Positions 34,825 through 43,824 are shown, counted from the first letter of the stretch. The stretch: 64,000 nucleotides of DNA from Gracilibacillus oryzae (GCF_009498735.1 NZ_ML762435.1:42202-106201), one strand, 5' to 3'. Program-made: numbers and translations. The notes: a model not told the origin generated them from the sequence alone.

Positions 34825-36765
34825 ATGTTCCAAAATTCTGAGCAAATTATAAAAAAATTCACCTCCCAATCAGAAGATAAGAAAGCTGATTATCTAAAAA
34901 GAGAAAACAGTAATTATGTTTACTCTCTGCCCCTCCTGAGACATAACCTCAACAATCATGCAGAGGAGCAATTTTTATTCCAACATGTGCTTCCTCCTAG
35001 AATAAAAGAACTCTACGATGAAGGAATCGTTTATGTTCACGATAAGCAGCTTGCTCCTTATTGTGTGTCAATCAGTTGCCTTGATATTGCAATGAAGGGA
35101 ATTCCGACTATTGCAAAAAATATGATCACATCGAAACCGACAAAGAGGTTATCTACCTTATTAAGACATTTCAGCAATGTTGTCACACTTATCTCCCAAC
35201 AGGTTTCTGGCGCTGTTATGCTTGCACAGCTATCAACTGTTGCTGCTTCTTATCTCCACACTGAGGCGTTGCATCACTTTACATACGAAAAAGATGAGCT
35301 TAAGCAGATGTTCCAAAGTCTTATCTGGGAATTAAATATGCCGCTAAGGTCAGGGGCGCAAAGCAGTTTTTCCAATATCACACTGGAATTCGGCAAACCT
35401 TCTGAGGAAATAAATGAGGAGTATGTCGTTATTGGCGGGGAGCCTCAATCATTCAAATATAAAGATATTCCTGGTGAGTATTTTGACAAGATTAATCAGG
35501 CGATTATTGATGTAATGAGTGAAGGGACTGGCAGTGATGGTATTCCATTCACTTTTCCTTTATTAACTGTGCAAATCGACGATACATTCAATTATCAGAA
35601 TACGATTTTTCTTGAGCTGCTTGACAAAATGTATAACTGGGGCGGTGTCTATTTTGAGAATTTCAAGACACAGCCATTTGAAGATCCATATTATAAGCAA
35701 CTGAACCCACTAATCCAGGCGAAAGACCCTGAAGTTAGCAGAAGCCTGTGCTGTCGTCTTCAAATTAATCTGGAGACATTATCAAAAGCGGGCGGCGGGA
35801 TTTTTGGATCATCCACAGGTTCAACCGGTGCTGTGCAAGTCTTGAATTTAAATATGAACCGGATCTTAATGGAATTCGGACACGACCTCTCCCTTGCTAA
35901 ACAAAAAATGAAAGAATACATGGAAGTAATGCAAGAAGCACATATGGCAAAACGCCAGTGGATTGAGCAAAACAAAGAACTGTATCCGACATTTTTCTCT
36001 TATAATCATAATCTGAAAAACTATTTTAATGTGTTTGCTGTGACCGGCATGCATGAAGGGTTGATGAATCTCGGGCTTAAGAGCGGGATAAAAGATCAAC
36101 AGGGAAAACTCCTAGCACATGAATTAATGCAATATATGACAGAAATAGTGAACAGTTTTATCGTCCGCGACAAAGTGGCGTGTGGCATTGAGTATGCCCC
36201 AGCCGAGAATGCAGCAATTAAACTGGCCAGACATGACAAAAAGTGGGCGGAAGAAAATGGCCGCAGCATCATTACACAGGGAGAAGGAGAGAATCCTTAT
36301 CTAACAAGCGGCTGTATGACGCCATTTTCAGAGGAAGACTTTCTAGCACAATTAGAAAACAGTGCCGAATTTCAAGGATATGCGACATCAGGCAGTGTGC
36401 TCCATCATTTCCTTGAGGCAAAAGTAGCACCAGAGCGGCTTGCTCAGTATATTGATCGAATTTTTCAAAAGCCGATTAACTATATTACATTAACACCAAC
36501 GATCACTTCATGTATGGATTGCGGCCAAAAAATCATTGCAGAGGATGCGAAAAATATTCACACATGTCCCTCATGCGAATCATCTGATATTGCGACATTC
36601 AGTCGTGTGATCGGATATTTAAAAATGATTGCCAGAAATAATATTGAAGTAAATGACAAGGGATATTATCAAGGGAAGTATAATTTCTGGTCAAAAGCAC
36701 GGAGACATGACTGGAATGAGAGAAAACGACTGAAAGAAAAAGAATTAAGGACGAGTTCATATTGA
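34825..36765 (+). CDS. nrdD: Anaerobic (class III) ribonucleoside-triphosphate reductase
   Basis: A 646-residue glycyl radical enzyme that makes deoxynucleotides without oxygen. The barrel core contains SSFSNITLEFG, FTFPLLTVQID and the conserved GGGIFGSSTGSTGAVQVLNLN. The C-terminal zinc site is CMDCGQ...CPSCES, followed by the glycyl radical motif RVIGYL. The N-terminal ATP-cone of the E. coli type is missing, so allosteric control of overall activity by dATP at that site is unlikely. The tail after the radical Gly is unusually long (about 45 residues). AAGGAGAG lies upstream of ATG 34825. It overlaps nrdG by 4 nt. Confidence 0.93.
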   Translation: MFQNSEQIIKKFTSQSEDKKADYLKRENSNYVYSLPLLRHNLNNHAEEQFLFQHVLPPRIKELYDEGIVYVHDKQLAPYCVSISCLDIAMKGIPTIAKNMITSKPTKRLSTLLRHFSNVVTLISQQVSGAVMLAQLSTVAASYLHTEALHHFTYEKDELKQMFQSLIWELNMPLRSGAQSSFSNITLEFGKPSEEINEEYVVIGGEPQSFKYKDIPGEYFDKINQAIIDVMSEGTGSDGIPFTFPLLTVQIDDTFNYQNTIFLELLDKMYNWGGVYFENFKTQPFEDPYYKQLNPLIQAKDPEVSRSLCCRLQINLETLSKAGGGIFGSSTGSTGAVQVLNLNMNRILMEFGHDLSLAKQKMKEYMEVMQEAHMAKRQWIEQNKELYPTFFSYNHNLKNYFNVFAVTGMHEGLMNLGLKSGIKDQQGKLLAHELMQYMTEIVNSFIVRDKVACGIEYAPAENAAIKLARHDKKWAEENGRSIITQGEGENPYLTSGCMTPFSEEDFLAQLENSAEFQGYATSGSVLHHFLEAKVAPERLAQYIDRIFQKPINYITLTPTITSCMDCGQKIIAEDAKNIHTCPSCESSDIATFSRVIGYLKMIARNNIEVNDKGYYQGKYNFWSKARRHDWNERKRLKEKELRTSSY

Positions 36766-37418
36766 AATTTTACAATAACTTTATCCGCACCTTTCATGAC
36801 TTACCGGACCATACAACATTACTGGTCCATTCCCTGTCTGGATGCCCGCTTCACTGTTATGGCTGTCACAACTATGAAGAAATTGTCGCAAACACACCGA
36901 AACAATATAAAACAGAACAAGATCTCCTGGATTACTTAAATAAAAGCGGCTTTTTATTTGATGCGATTATGTTTAGCGGCGGGGAATTTCTAATCAACAA
37001 GACAAGTGAAATTAAACCGTTATTACAGCAAGTCCGCACTGTATTCAGCGGGAAAATCATTGTAACAACATGTGGTGTCTATCCAGAAAAGATCAAGCAA
37101 TTATATGAAGAAAACTTGGCTGACGGAATCCATATTGATATGAAGCTGCCTTATCATTTATTAGATGTGGAAGAAGATAAACAAATTTTCCAGGATATTA
37201 TGGGCATCACACCGAATGAAAAACTTTTGGGAAAGTTGCTTGAAAGTATTGATACTGTATTAAAACACAATTCAGCCCTAGACCAGGTAAGGACAGTAAA
37301 ATATCCCATTTTAGCAGATAGCTTTTTTAACGAAATCAGAGACTATATCCAAGCAAAGAAAAGTTATTATCAGTGCGAGAATGTTCCCTATTTTCTTAAT
37401 GACTTTTTCTCCAAGTAA
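36762..37418 (+). CDS. nrdG: Radical SAM activase of class III reductase
   Basis: A 218-residue activating enzyme that installs the glycyl radical in NrdD. The cluster motif is SGCPLHCYGCHN, matching CxxxCxxC, and MFSGGEFLI is the SAM-binding GGE loop. The start is TTG 36762, overlapping the nrdD stop as TTGA, a direct sign of translational coupling. It is longer than the E. coli protein (about 154 residues). Confidence 0.92.
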   Translation: MKFYNNFIRTFHDLPDHTTLLVHSLSGCPLHCYGCHNYEEIVANTPKQYKTEQDLLDYLNKSGFLFDAIMFSGGEFLINKTSEIKPLLQQVRTVFSGKIIVTTCGVYPEKIKQLYEENLADGIHIDMKLPYHLLDVEEDKQIFQDIMGITPNEKLLGKLLESIDTVLKHNSALDQVRTVKYPILADSFFNEIRDYIQAKKSYYQCENVPYFLNDFFSK

Positions 37419-37428
37419 AATGCAAAAT

Positions 37429-37451
37429 GGCTGTCCGATTAAAGGACAGCC
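37429..37451. terminator. Bidirectional terminator between nrdG and the kinase gene
   Basis: GGCTGTCC (37429-37436) and GGACAGCC (37444-37451) form a stem placed between two convergent genes; short T stretches follow on both strands. Confidence 0.7.
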
Positions 37452-37456
37452 TTTAA

Positions 37457-38869
37457 CTATTTTTTCTTAGGAAGGATAAGACGAAAAGTTGTGCCTGTTT
37501 TATCACTATTCATTAATAATAAATCACCACCAAGGACTTGGGCGATCATTTTGCTAAACGGCAAGCCGAGACCTAACCCACCGACCTTATATTTCTTGTT
37601 GGTTCCACGGTAAAAACGCTCGAAAACAAATGGCTGGTCCTCTTCTTCAATTCCTGTACCATTATCGCTTACATCAATCTGAATGTGATCCTTCTCCACC
37701 ACAACCTCAACCAGAATTTGTCCATCATTGTCGATAGCTTGCTTGGCATTATTCAGCAAGTTCGTCAAAATCTGTTGAAAACGTACAGGGTCCACATCGA
37801 TTTCCTGATCACCTTGAAGTAAACTCATTTCGATCTGGACAGGCTCATTCATTTGTGATTTTTCCCATAAATTGACTGATTCTTTCATTAATTCATTAAC
37901 TAAATAACTATCGAGTGTAACAGGTACCCCACCTGCAGCAAATGTATTAAAAGCAAGCAGATCTTCCACCATTTTCTTGACTTTTTCAGTCTCTTTAATA
38001 GAGATTTCGAGAAATTCTTTTGCTTCTTCCCCTTCCACAACGCCATCATTAATTGCACCCAATAAGCCGCTGATTGAGGTAACAGGAGTTTTTAGCTCAT
38101 GAGACACACCTGCCAACAGTTCTGTTCTTAATGCTTCCAGTCTCTCTAATTTATCTGCCATTTCTTTAAATGACTGAATCAATGTATCGACTTCTTCTTC
38201 TTTTGCTTGATTGGAAAGCTCAATTTGATAATTGCCCTCTTCAATTTGCTTAGCAGCACTAGCTACTTCTTTTATCGGCTTCGCTAATCGACCAGCTAAA
38301 ATATAAATCGCAATCCAGCCTAGGATAAGTAAGCTGACAATCATAATCGTTAATTGGCCATAAGCCTGGTCCACATGTGCTAATTTTGCTTTGTACTCGA
38401 CATACAAGACCCAGCCTACATTTGTTTCACCATCTTCAATCGGTTTTTTTATAACATAAAAATCTCCCGCTTCGTTATGAATCCTTTGCACTTCTTGTTC
38501 ATTTTCGATAAAAGACGGCTCAATTTGCTGGTTTTCCAGCATTTCTCTTAAATTATCATACATGATTCTGCCATCTGTATCGGTGATATAGATACTTGGT
38601 TTGCCCTCCATATCAATAAATCTTCCTTCACCTTCCAGGAATCTGTGCATTTCCATAGCTGGTGGAAGATTGTCTTCATCCATATTCGCAATTCTTCTTG
38701 CTGTTTCTTCTGCCATAAATTCCATTACCTGCAGCCGGTTTTCTAATGTTGTATGCTTAATCCATAAGGCAGATACTACTGCAACTAATGCTAAACCAAT
38801 AATTAATGTCAGCAAAAATCTGGAGGTCCAATATCGCTGTAATGGTATTTTCCGATTATTTTTGAACAC
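37457..38869 (-). CDS. Membrane sensor histidine kinase
   Basis: A 470-residue kinase. TM1 is near residues 15-38 and TM2 near 175-195, bracketing an extracellular sensor of about 135 residues. A HAMP linker (LAKPIKEVASAAKQIEEGNY) and HisKA (GVSHELKTPVTSISGL, phospho-acceptor His) follow, and then HATPase with NLLNNAKQAID, DNGTGIEEED and GGLGLGLPFSKMIA. It overlaps its response regulator gene by 14 nt. The nearest gene set that it could control is the VTC/DUF4956 operon just upstream; this is inference from position. Confidence 0.93.
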   Translation of the reverse strand: MFKNNRKIPLQRYWTSRFLLTLIIGLALVAVVSALWIKHTTLENRLQVMEFMAEETARRIANMDEDNLPPAMEMHRFLEGEGRFIDMEGKPSIYITDTDGRIMYDNLREMLENQQIEPSFIENEQEVQRIHNEAGDFYVIKKPIEDGETNVGWVLYVEYKAKLAHVDQAYGQLTIMIVSLLILGWIAIYILAGRLAKPIKEVASAAKQIEEGNYQIELSNQAKEEEVDTLIQSFKEMADKLERLEALRTELLAGVSHELKTPVTSISGLLGAINDGVVEGEEAKEFLEISIKETEKVKKMVEDLLAFNTFAAGGVPVTLDSYLVNELMKESVNLWEKSQMNEPVQIEMSLLQGDQEIDVDPVRFQQILTNLLNNAKQAIDNDGQILVEVVVEKDHIQIDVSDNGTGIEEEDQPFVFERFYRGTNKKYKVGGLGLGLPFSKMIAQVLGGDLLLMNSDKTGTTFRLILPKKK

Positions 38870-39533
38870 TTAACTGATACCCCACTCCTCGAAGTGTTTT
38901 AATTTCACCTTCTGTTACTGGCCAGTCACCTAACGCTTTTCGTAAACGTTTAATGGATAAATCCACTGCCCTGTCACTTCCATCATAATCCCAGCCCCAT
39001 ACATGTTCAATTAACTGTTCTCTCGTAAAGGTCTTATTAGGATTTTCCGATAAAAAAAGTAATAACGCTAAGTCTCTTGGTGTTAATTCAATTTCCCTTT
39101 GAAAAAGACTTACCCGATGTGCTTCTAAATCAATTTGCAATTGACCAAATTGCTTGATATGTTGATCGCCTTTTTCATACCTGCGTAAAACTGCACGTAC
39201 TCTTGCAATCACTTCATCACCAATAAAAGGTTTGGCAATATAGTCATCAGCACCGTTATTTAACCCATCCAGGCGATAATTTACATCACTTAAAGCTGTT
39301 AACATAATCACAGGACAATCACTCTTTTTCCTGATTTCTTTCAAAACATGCCAGCCGTCTCTTCCTGGCAGCATGACATCTAACAAAACGAGTGCCGGAT
39401 TCATTTGATCAAATTTTTCTAGGGCAGTTTCACCGTCCAGCGCTATGTCTGTTTCAAAATTGGCTTTTTTCAAATATGCTTGTAATACTTTGCTTATCGC
39501 CAGCTCATCTTCTACAATCAGAATTTTACTCAT
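38856..39533 (-). CDS. OmpR-family response regulator
   Basis: A 225-residue regulator with a receiver domain (ILIVEDELAISK acidic pair, phospho-Asp in LVLLDVMLPGRDGW, Lys in DYIAKPF) and a winged-helix DNA-binding domain (ELTPRDLALLLFL, FTREQLIEHVWGWDYDGSDRAVDLSIKRLRKALG). It is the first gene of the two-component operon. Confidence 0.95.
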   Translation of the reverse strand: MSKILIVEDELAISKVLQAYLKKANFETDIALDGETALEKFDQMNPALVLLDVMLPGRDGWHVLKEIRKKSDCPVIMLTALSDVNYRLDGLNNGADDYIAKPFIGDEVIARVRAVLRRYEKGDQHIKQFGQLQIDLEAHRVSLFQREIELTPRDLALLLFLSENPNKTFTREQLIEHVWGWDYDGSDRAVDLSIKRLRKALGDWPVTEGEIKTLRGVGYQLSVQK

Positions 39534-39639
39534 TGTTTACAATCTCCAATTCATTTTATCCTCACATTTTACCATAGAAATATGTCAGAATGATGTTAAC
39601 AAACAAGCAGTCTCCCTTTCTTAACTCCTATGCGAAAAA

Positions 39640-39664
39640 GACGTCCCCCGTTCAAGGAAACGTC
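39640..39664 (-). terminator. Terminator of the VTC/DUF4956 operon
   Basis: On the minus strand GACGTTTCC (39664-39656) pairs with GGGGACGTC (39648-39640), including two G-T pairs, and is followed by TTTTTC. It lies about 10 nt after the stop of the lipoprotein gene. Confidence 0.65.
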
Positions 39665-39674
39665 CTTTCATTAT

Positions 39675-41795
39675 TTATTCTGCCTGTCTCTGCATACCTC
39701 TGCCAAAACCGCCCTGCCTGTTTTCTGATTGCTCTGTTACCCCAGATTCATTGACATATGTCATCATATTCTCCATGGTAAAATCAACATTCACTGTTCC
39801 ACCCTCATATGCTGCATTTTCATATAATCCATTACTGTTCTCACCAGTTAATGTGCCGCCTGATGAAAGGCTATAATTCTCACCTTGTTTCAGCAGAGGG
39901 GAACTAATGACAATTGTCTGAAATTCTTTTTCCGGCGTAATTGCAATCACTTCTTCACCATTACTGTCTTTTACATAAACAGAGGTACCGGCTTCTTGCA
40001 TTTCTGAAAACGTCATCATCATCGTTGCCTGAGCGGATGTATCAGATACACCTTCAGCCATGCCGCTGCTTCCTGCAGCAATAAGTGTACCGCCTTCGAT
40101 GTCAAAAGATTCGTTATAATCAAGTGCACCATTTCCGCCATTTGTTGGACCATACACCAGGACAGTTCCACCTGTCATCGTTGCTGTCGTATTGGAGTCT
40201 AATCCATCCCCATTGGCGTTCACATAAATATAACCACCTTCAATTAACAACTCACCACTTTCTTCTGTTGCTGCAGTATCTGCAGTTTCTTCCTCTTCTG
40301 CAGTTGAGTCAGCAGCATCCATATCCATTCGTGCCATACCAAATCCATCACTGCCGCCGCTCACATTAAATCCATCATCTTCAGAAGTCACATAGATAGT
40401 TCCATCTGATACGGCGATATCTGTTCCTTCTATACCTTCCAAACTTTTATTAATGGTGACAGAACCGCCAGTAATAGTTACCTTCCCATCAGCATGAAGT
40501 CCGTCATCGCCTGTCGATACATCTAATGTACCTGCAGTTATGCTAACATCTAAATCACTGTGAATAGCATCATCATTGGAATCTATGGAAATTGTGCCAC
40601 CAAAAATGGATAACTCATTTACTGCCTTGATTCCTTTTGTACTTGGAGTGCTTTCCTCTGATGATGCAGACTCTGTGGCATCTGCGGAAGTTACCTCCGC
40701 GGAATCGGATTGTGTTCCATTCTCGAGTTCTGATTGTTGCTCTGTTCCTTCTGTTTGATCAGAAGGAAATTCTGGTACTTGTGGCCTTTCCCCTTCTTCA
40801 AATCCTTCTGGCGGTGTCATTTGTTCCCCTGATGGTAATTCAGGCGGCCCTTCTCCTGCTGGTATATCGCCTGGGGCAAAGTTCCCTCTGCCGCCAAAAC
40901 CACCACCCATAGTTTCCTGGGCTTCGATGACATCAGGGCTTCCATCACCTGCTGTAATGGTATATTCACCATCAATAACAGTAACCGTATTTTCTGACTG
41001 TATCCCGTCTCCAGCCGAATCTATTGTTAGTGAACCACTTTCTAATACAATATTACCTTTTTCTGCATCAGAATCATTGCTGGATTTTACTCCATCACCT
41101 TCTGCATTAATCGTAAGATCAGCATCTCTCAGTGCGAAAAGATCTCTGCCGACAATCCCGTCGTCTATTGCATTGATGGTTATTGTCCCGCCAGTAATTT
41201 TCAAATCATCTCTTCCTGTTATTCCATCATTAAAATTACCGTCTACTGTCAGGTTGCCTCCACCATTTATCGTTAAATCATCTTTACTGTAAATGGCGGC
41301 AGAAGGCTCATCTGTTTTTTCATCTGGATATATATACTCTAGGGCATCTGACAAATAATTATCTGTACCTTCTTCTATCGAAATAACCGTTTTATCCGCT
41401 TGCTTCACATAGATTGGAGCAGTTGTTTGTGATTCAATGGAAGCACCGTTAAGTACAAGACGAACCGTCCCAGCGTCTTCTGCATCTATGACAACTTGGC
41501 CATCAGTTAAAGTCCCTGCAAATACATAGGTCCCTGTAGTATGAATTTCAATCTGATTTTCATTAATAACAACACTATTGTTATCATCCATTGTAATCGA
41601 GGTGCCATCTAAATAAATATTGGTTACATCTGCCTCATCCCAAGCTGAGTAAGTATCGTCTGCATCATATGAGACGATATTGCTTGTTACATCAATTTCC
41701 TTTGTTGCTGCGTCATTACTGCATCCACTTAAAATATACGCAAAAATAAGAATTAGGCTGAGAAATAGAATGCATCTCTTATTATGTTTCATCAT
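39675..41795 (-). CDS. Cthe_2159-type carbohydrate-binding beta-helix lipoprotein
   Basis: A 706-residue exported lipoprotein: signal peptide CILFLSLILIFAYILSGC with the lipobox LSGC. The rest is a right-handed beta-helix built of repeated turns such as LTINGGGNLTVDG, GGTITINAIDDGIVGRD and GGSVTINKSLEGIEG, broken by acidic Ser/Glu/Pro-rich inserts (about residues 290-390 and 500-520). Cthe_2159 of Clostridium thermocellum, the family prototype, binds cellulose and pectin-like polymers. The C-terminus is Gly/Gln/Arg-rich. Third gene of the operon after the VTC and DUF4956 genes. Surface polymer binding is likely. Confidence 0.85.
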   Translation of the reverse strand: MMKHNKRCILFLSLILIFAYILSGCSNDAATKEIDVTSNIVSYDADDTYSAWDEADVTNIYLDGTSITMDDNNSVVINENQIEIHTTGTYVFAGTLTDGQVVIDAEDAGTVRLVLNGASIESQTTAPIYVKQADKTVISIEEGTDNYLSDALEYIYPDEKTDEPSAAIYSKDDLTINGGGNLTVDGNFNDGITGRDDLKITGGTITINAIDDGIVGRDLFALRDADLTINAEGDGVKSSNDSDAEKGNIVLESGSLTIDSAGDGIQSENTVTVIDGEYTITAGDGSPDVIEAQETMGGGFGGRGNFAPGDIPAGEGPPELPSGEQMTPPEGFEEGERPQVPEFPSDQTEGTEQQSELENGTQSDSAEVTSADATESASSEESTPSTKGIKAVNELSIFGGTISIDSNDDAIHSDLDVSITAGTLDVSTGDDGLHADGKVTITGGSVTINKSLEGIEGTDIAVSDGTIYVTSEDDGFNVSGGSDGFGMARMDMDAADSTAEEEETADTAATEESGELLIEGGYIYVNANGDGLDSNTTATMTGGTVLVYGPTNGGNGALDYNESFDIEGGTLIAAGSSGMAEGVSDTSAQATMMMTFSEMQEAGTSVYVKDSNGEEVIAITPEKEFQTIVISSPLLKQGENYSLSSGGTLTGENSNGLYENAAYEGGTVNVDFTMENMMTYVNESGVTEQSENRQGGFGRGMQRQAE

Positions 41796-41809
41796 GTTAT
41801 CTCTCCTTA

Positions 41810-42499
41810 TTATGCAGTAAAATTACCATCATAGCTCAACATGACTGCTGATTGTACACCATCAATATGTGAGACTTTTGAAGGGATTTGTGCATCATTT
41901 TCTTTTACCCGTACTTCAAAAGTTACTTCTATCTCGCTATCTTGCATAATCGATTTAGATTTTAGACAAACACGCTTTGCATAAGACTTGATTAGCTGCT
42001 CAATTTCTTCTCCAACCGAATCTCCCGTATATTTAACCACTAATAAATATGGATTTTCCACTCTAATTTTGTTGGCGAACAGGATAATAACAAGGCCTAT
42101 GATAATCGAACCGATTGCCGCTAATAAAATGAAGCCAGCGCCACTAAGAATACCGGCAATAACCGACCAGAATAAGTAAACTAAATCCATCGGGTCTTTA
42201 ATTGGTGTACGAAAACGAACGATCGACAATGCTCCAACCATACCTAGTGATAACAGAACATTTTGACTAATCCCCATGATGACAAGTGATGTGGCCATTG
42301 TCATGATTACCAGTGAGATATTAAAGGAATGGGAATAAATCACTCCATTAAAAGTTTTCTTATAAATAAGATAGATAAACAATCCGACAATAAACGATAC
42401 ACCTAATCCTAGTAATGCATCGATAATGGAGAAAGATGTTGTATTCTCCAAAAAGCTTGATTTAAAAATATCTGTAAAATTTGTTGTTTCTGTATTCAT
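41810..42499 (-). CDS. DUF4956 membrane protein
   Basis: A 229-residue protein with four membrane helices (about residues 25-155). The family signature SLGMVGALSIVRFRTPIKDPMDLVYLFWSVIAG is intact, followed by a cytoplasmic alpha/beta domain. DUF4956 genes are commonly found with VTC-domain and CotH or beta-helix genes. The function is unknown; it may be the membrane channel or anchor for a polymer-making complex. Confidence 0.88.
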   Translation of the reverse strand: MNTETTNFTDIFKSSFLENTTSFSIIDALLGLGVSFIVGLFIYLIYKKTFNGVIYSHSFNISLVIMTMATSLVIMGISQNVLLSLGMVGALSIVRFRTPIKDPMDLVYLFWSVIAGILSGAGFILLAAIGSIIIGLVIILFANKIRVENPYLLVVKYTGDSVGEEIEQLIKSYAKRVCLKSKSIMQDSEIEVTFEVRVKENDAQIPSKVSHIDGVQSAVMLSYDGNFTA

Positions 42500-42514
42500 T
42501 TTTTCTCCTCTTTC

Positions 42515-43216
42515 CTAGATATACATTCTGCTTAATTGATATTTGGAATATGCTTCCTGTCTTGTGTCTGAAAGCTGTAGTAAATGTTTTATTACCTCAG
42601 GCAAATACTCATCATACTTCACTTCTAAAATGACTAAATGATCTTCTAATACATCAACCATCGGTAAGTCTTTTTGAAACATGTTCGTATTTCTGATGCT
42701 TGTCTGAATCTTCAAATCAAAAGTAACCCGAACATTGCCATATGGATAAATATACGGCTCCCTCACATAATCAACCACTGTCATTGGTCTGATCTGATGA
42801 TGATGCATTTCGAAATATAAATCTCTCATCAGTGGACGCGGATCCTCCTCCATCCAGCTAATCTCACCAACGCGCATTTTTTCATATTCCTTTCGCGTTA
42901 TTTCACATTTTGATTTAAACGTAAGATTATTTCTTTTACTCTTTCTTTCAAGATTGATTATCTGGTCACTTTTTCCGTATATTCTGACACGATACTTATC
43001 TCGGTCTAAATAGCCTTCTTTTTTCTCTGTTAAAACTTTATTATCGAAATTATCGAAATAAGTTGATCGAATATAATATTTGCCTTCCCTATTCGCATTG
43101 GGATCTGCTTGCATAAAGTGTCGTAATTTATTGCTTAATACTTTATATTCCGCAATAGAGACAGCATGTTTCATTTCTTGCCTTCCTTTTGGGTTGAACG
43201 AACTTTGGATTGGCAT
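42515..43216 (-). CDS. VTC-domain protein (polyphosphate polymerase-like)
   Basis: A 233-residue triphosphate-tunnel protein. Every tunnel strand motif is visible: RSTYFDN, DKYRVRIYG, INLERKSK, DYVREPY, VRVTFDLKIQTS, LVILEVKYDEYLP and the C-terminal KYQLSRMYI. The basic and acidic residues that coordinate triphosphate and metal in yeast Vtc4 are therefore kept, so catalytic activity on polyphosphate or nucleotide is plausible. It is the first gene of the operon with a GAGGAGGAAG ribosome site. Whether it makes polyphosphate or uses another substrate is open. Confidence 0.88.
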   Translation of the reverse strand: MPIQSSFNPKGRQEMKHAVSIAEYKVLSNKLRHFMQADPNANREGKYYIRSTYFDNFDNKVLTEKKEGYLDRDKYRVRIYGKSDQIINLERKSKRNNLTFKSKCEITRKEYEKMRVGEISWMEEDPRPLMRDLYFEMHHHQIRPMTVVDYVREPYIYPYGNVRVTFDLKIQTSIRNTNMFQKDLPMVDVLEDHLVILEVKYDEYLPEVIKHLLQLSDTRQEAYSKYQLSRMYI

Positions 43217-43334
43217 TCTGTCTTCCTCCTCTCGCTTACAAGTTATACTTTATAAAAGAAATGCGTCAGGAATGTGTCAAGTAAATTTCTTGTTAACTTT
43301 TACATAAAAACTCCACATTTTTGCGGAAATAATT

Positions 43335-43340
43335 TATAAT
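43335..43340 (+). promoter_or_regulatory. -10 element of the leader-peptide transcript
   Basis: TATAAT at 43335-43340, with a weak -35 TCCACA 17 nt upstream (43312-43317). Transcription would start near 43347, only about 18 nt before the leader peptide start. Confidence 0.6.
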
Positions 43341-43364
43341 GTGATGCAAATGGAGGTGTTCGGT

Positions 43365-43424
43365 ATGGCAATTAATCTTTCATTGCCAGAGTTATTGGTA
43401 ACCCATGCAAAGCCTGGTAACTAA
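43365..43424 (+). CDS. Leader peptide, 19 residues
   Basis: ATG 43365 follows TGGAGGTG by 7 nt and opens a 19-codon frame, AINLSLPELLVTHAKPGN after Met, ending in TAA at 43424. The last eight codons overlap RNA segments that can pair in two different ways (see 43402-43475). This is the layout of translation-attenuation leaders of ribosome-targeting antibiotic resistance genes, where a stalled ribosome frees downstream RNA. I recognise no known leader peptide in it. Confidence 0.6.
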   Translation: MAINLSLPELLVTHAKPGN

Positions 43425-43475
43425 GGCGATACTTTGTATGGGAGATAGTCAATATCGCCTGTTCTCAGGCTTTGC
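43402..43475 (+). promoter_or_regulatory. Predicted attenuator with mutually exclusive stems
   Basis: State A: GCAAAGCCTG (43407-43416) with CAGGCTTTGC (43466-43475), enclosing AGGCGATA (43424-43431) with TATCGCCT (43453-43460). State B: CCCATGCAAAG (43402-43412) with CTTTGTATGGG (43432-43442), which cannot coexist with state A. Alternatively CCCAT could pair with the ATGGG of the state A loop and form a pseudoknot. The 5' strand lies inside the leader peptide codons. The next gene's ribosome site (AAGGAG, 43493-43498) follows. Confidence 0.65.
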
Positions 43476-43509
43476 CCTTATAGAAAAAATATAAGGAGCT
43501 GGGCCAAGC

Positions 43510-43776
43510 ATGAAATATATGAAGGCAACAGAAGTGCTGCCAGAAGATTTACTGGAAAGATTACAAGACTATATTCAAGGGGAAATGCTCTATATTCCCA
43601 AAAAGGAAACTGCTCGCAGCAAATGGGGAACGCGGTCTGGAAATCGTCAGTATTATGATGAAAGAAATAAACAGATTACAGGAGCATTCCAAAACGGAAG
43701 CAAGCTGGAAGACTTAGCGGAAGAGTATCATCTATCAATAGAGACAATTAAGAAAATTGTTTATAATAAAAAATAA
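43510..43776 (+). CDS. CD3324-family / Mor-like DNA-binding protein
   Basis: An 88-residue protein. The first half (VLPEDLLERLQDYIQGEMLYIPKK) and the basic segment KWGTRSGNRQYYDERN are typical of Mor/CD3324-type proteins. A helix-turn-helix (ITGAFQNGSKLEDLAEEYHL, then SIETIKKIVYNKK) follows. It is probably a transcription factor with unknown targets. AAGGAG lies 11 nt upstream of ATG 43510, in the 3' part of the attenuator leader. The gene ends in a strong terminator before the FusB-like gene. Confidence 0.85.
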   Translation: MKYMKATEVLPEDLLERLQDYIQGEMLYIPKKETARSKWGTRSGNRQYYDERNKQITGAFQNGSKLEDLAEEYHLSIETIKKIVYNKK

Positions 43777-43779
43777 TGA

Positions 43780-43824
43780 AGCTATGGCAGGAATAGTTCA
43801 TACCCATTCTTGCCATAGCTTTTT
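43780..43824 (+). terminator. Terminator of the Mor-like gene
   Basis: AGCTATGGCAGGAAT (43780-43794) pairs with ATTCTTGCCATAGCT (43806-43820), with one G-T pair, followed by TTTT. Confidence 0.88.

Noticed and set aside
37457..39533. Two-component pair as the missing BceRS of the ABC transporter
   Set aside because: The kinase has a large extracellular sensor and HAMP domain; BceS-type kinases are short with almost no extracellular part.
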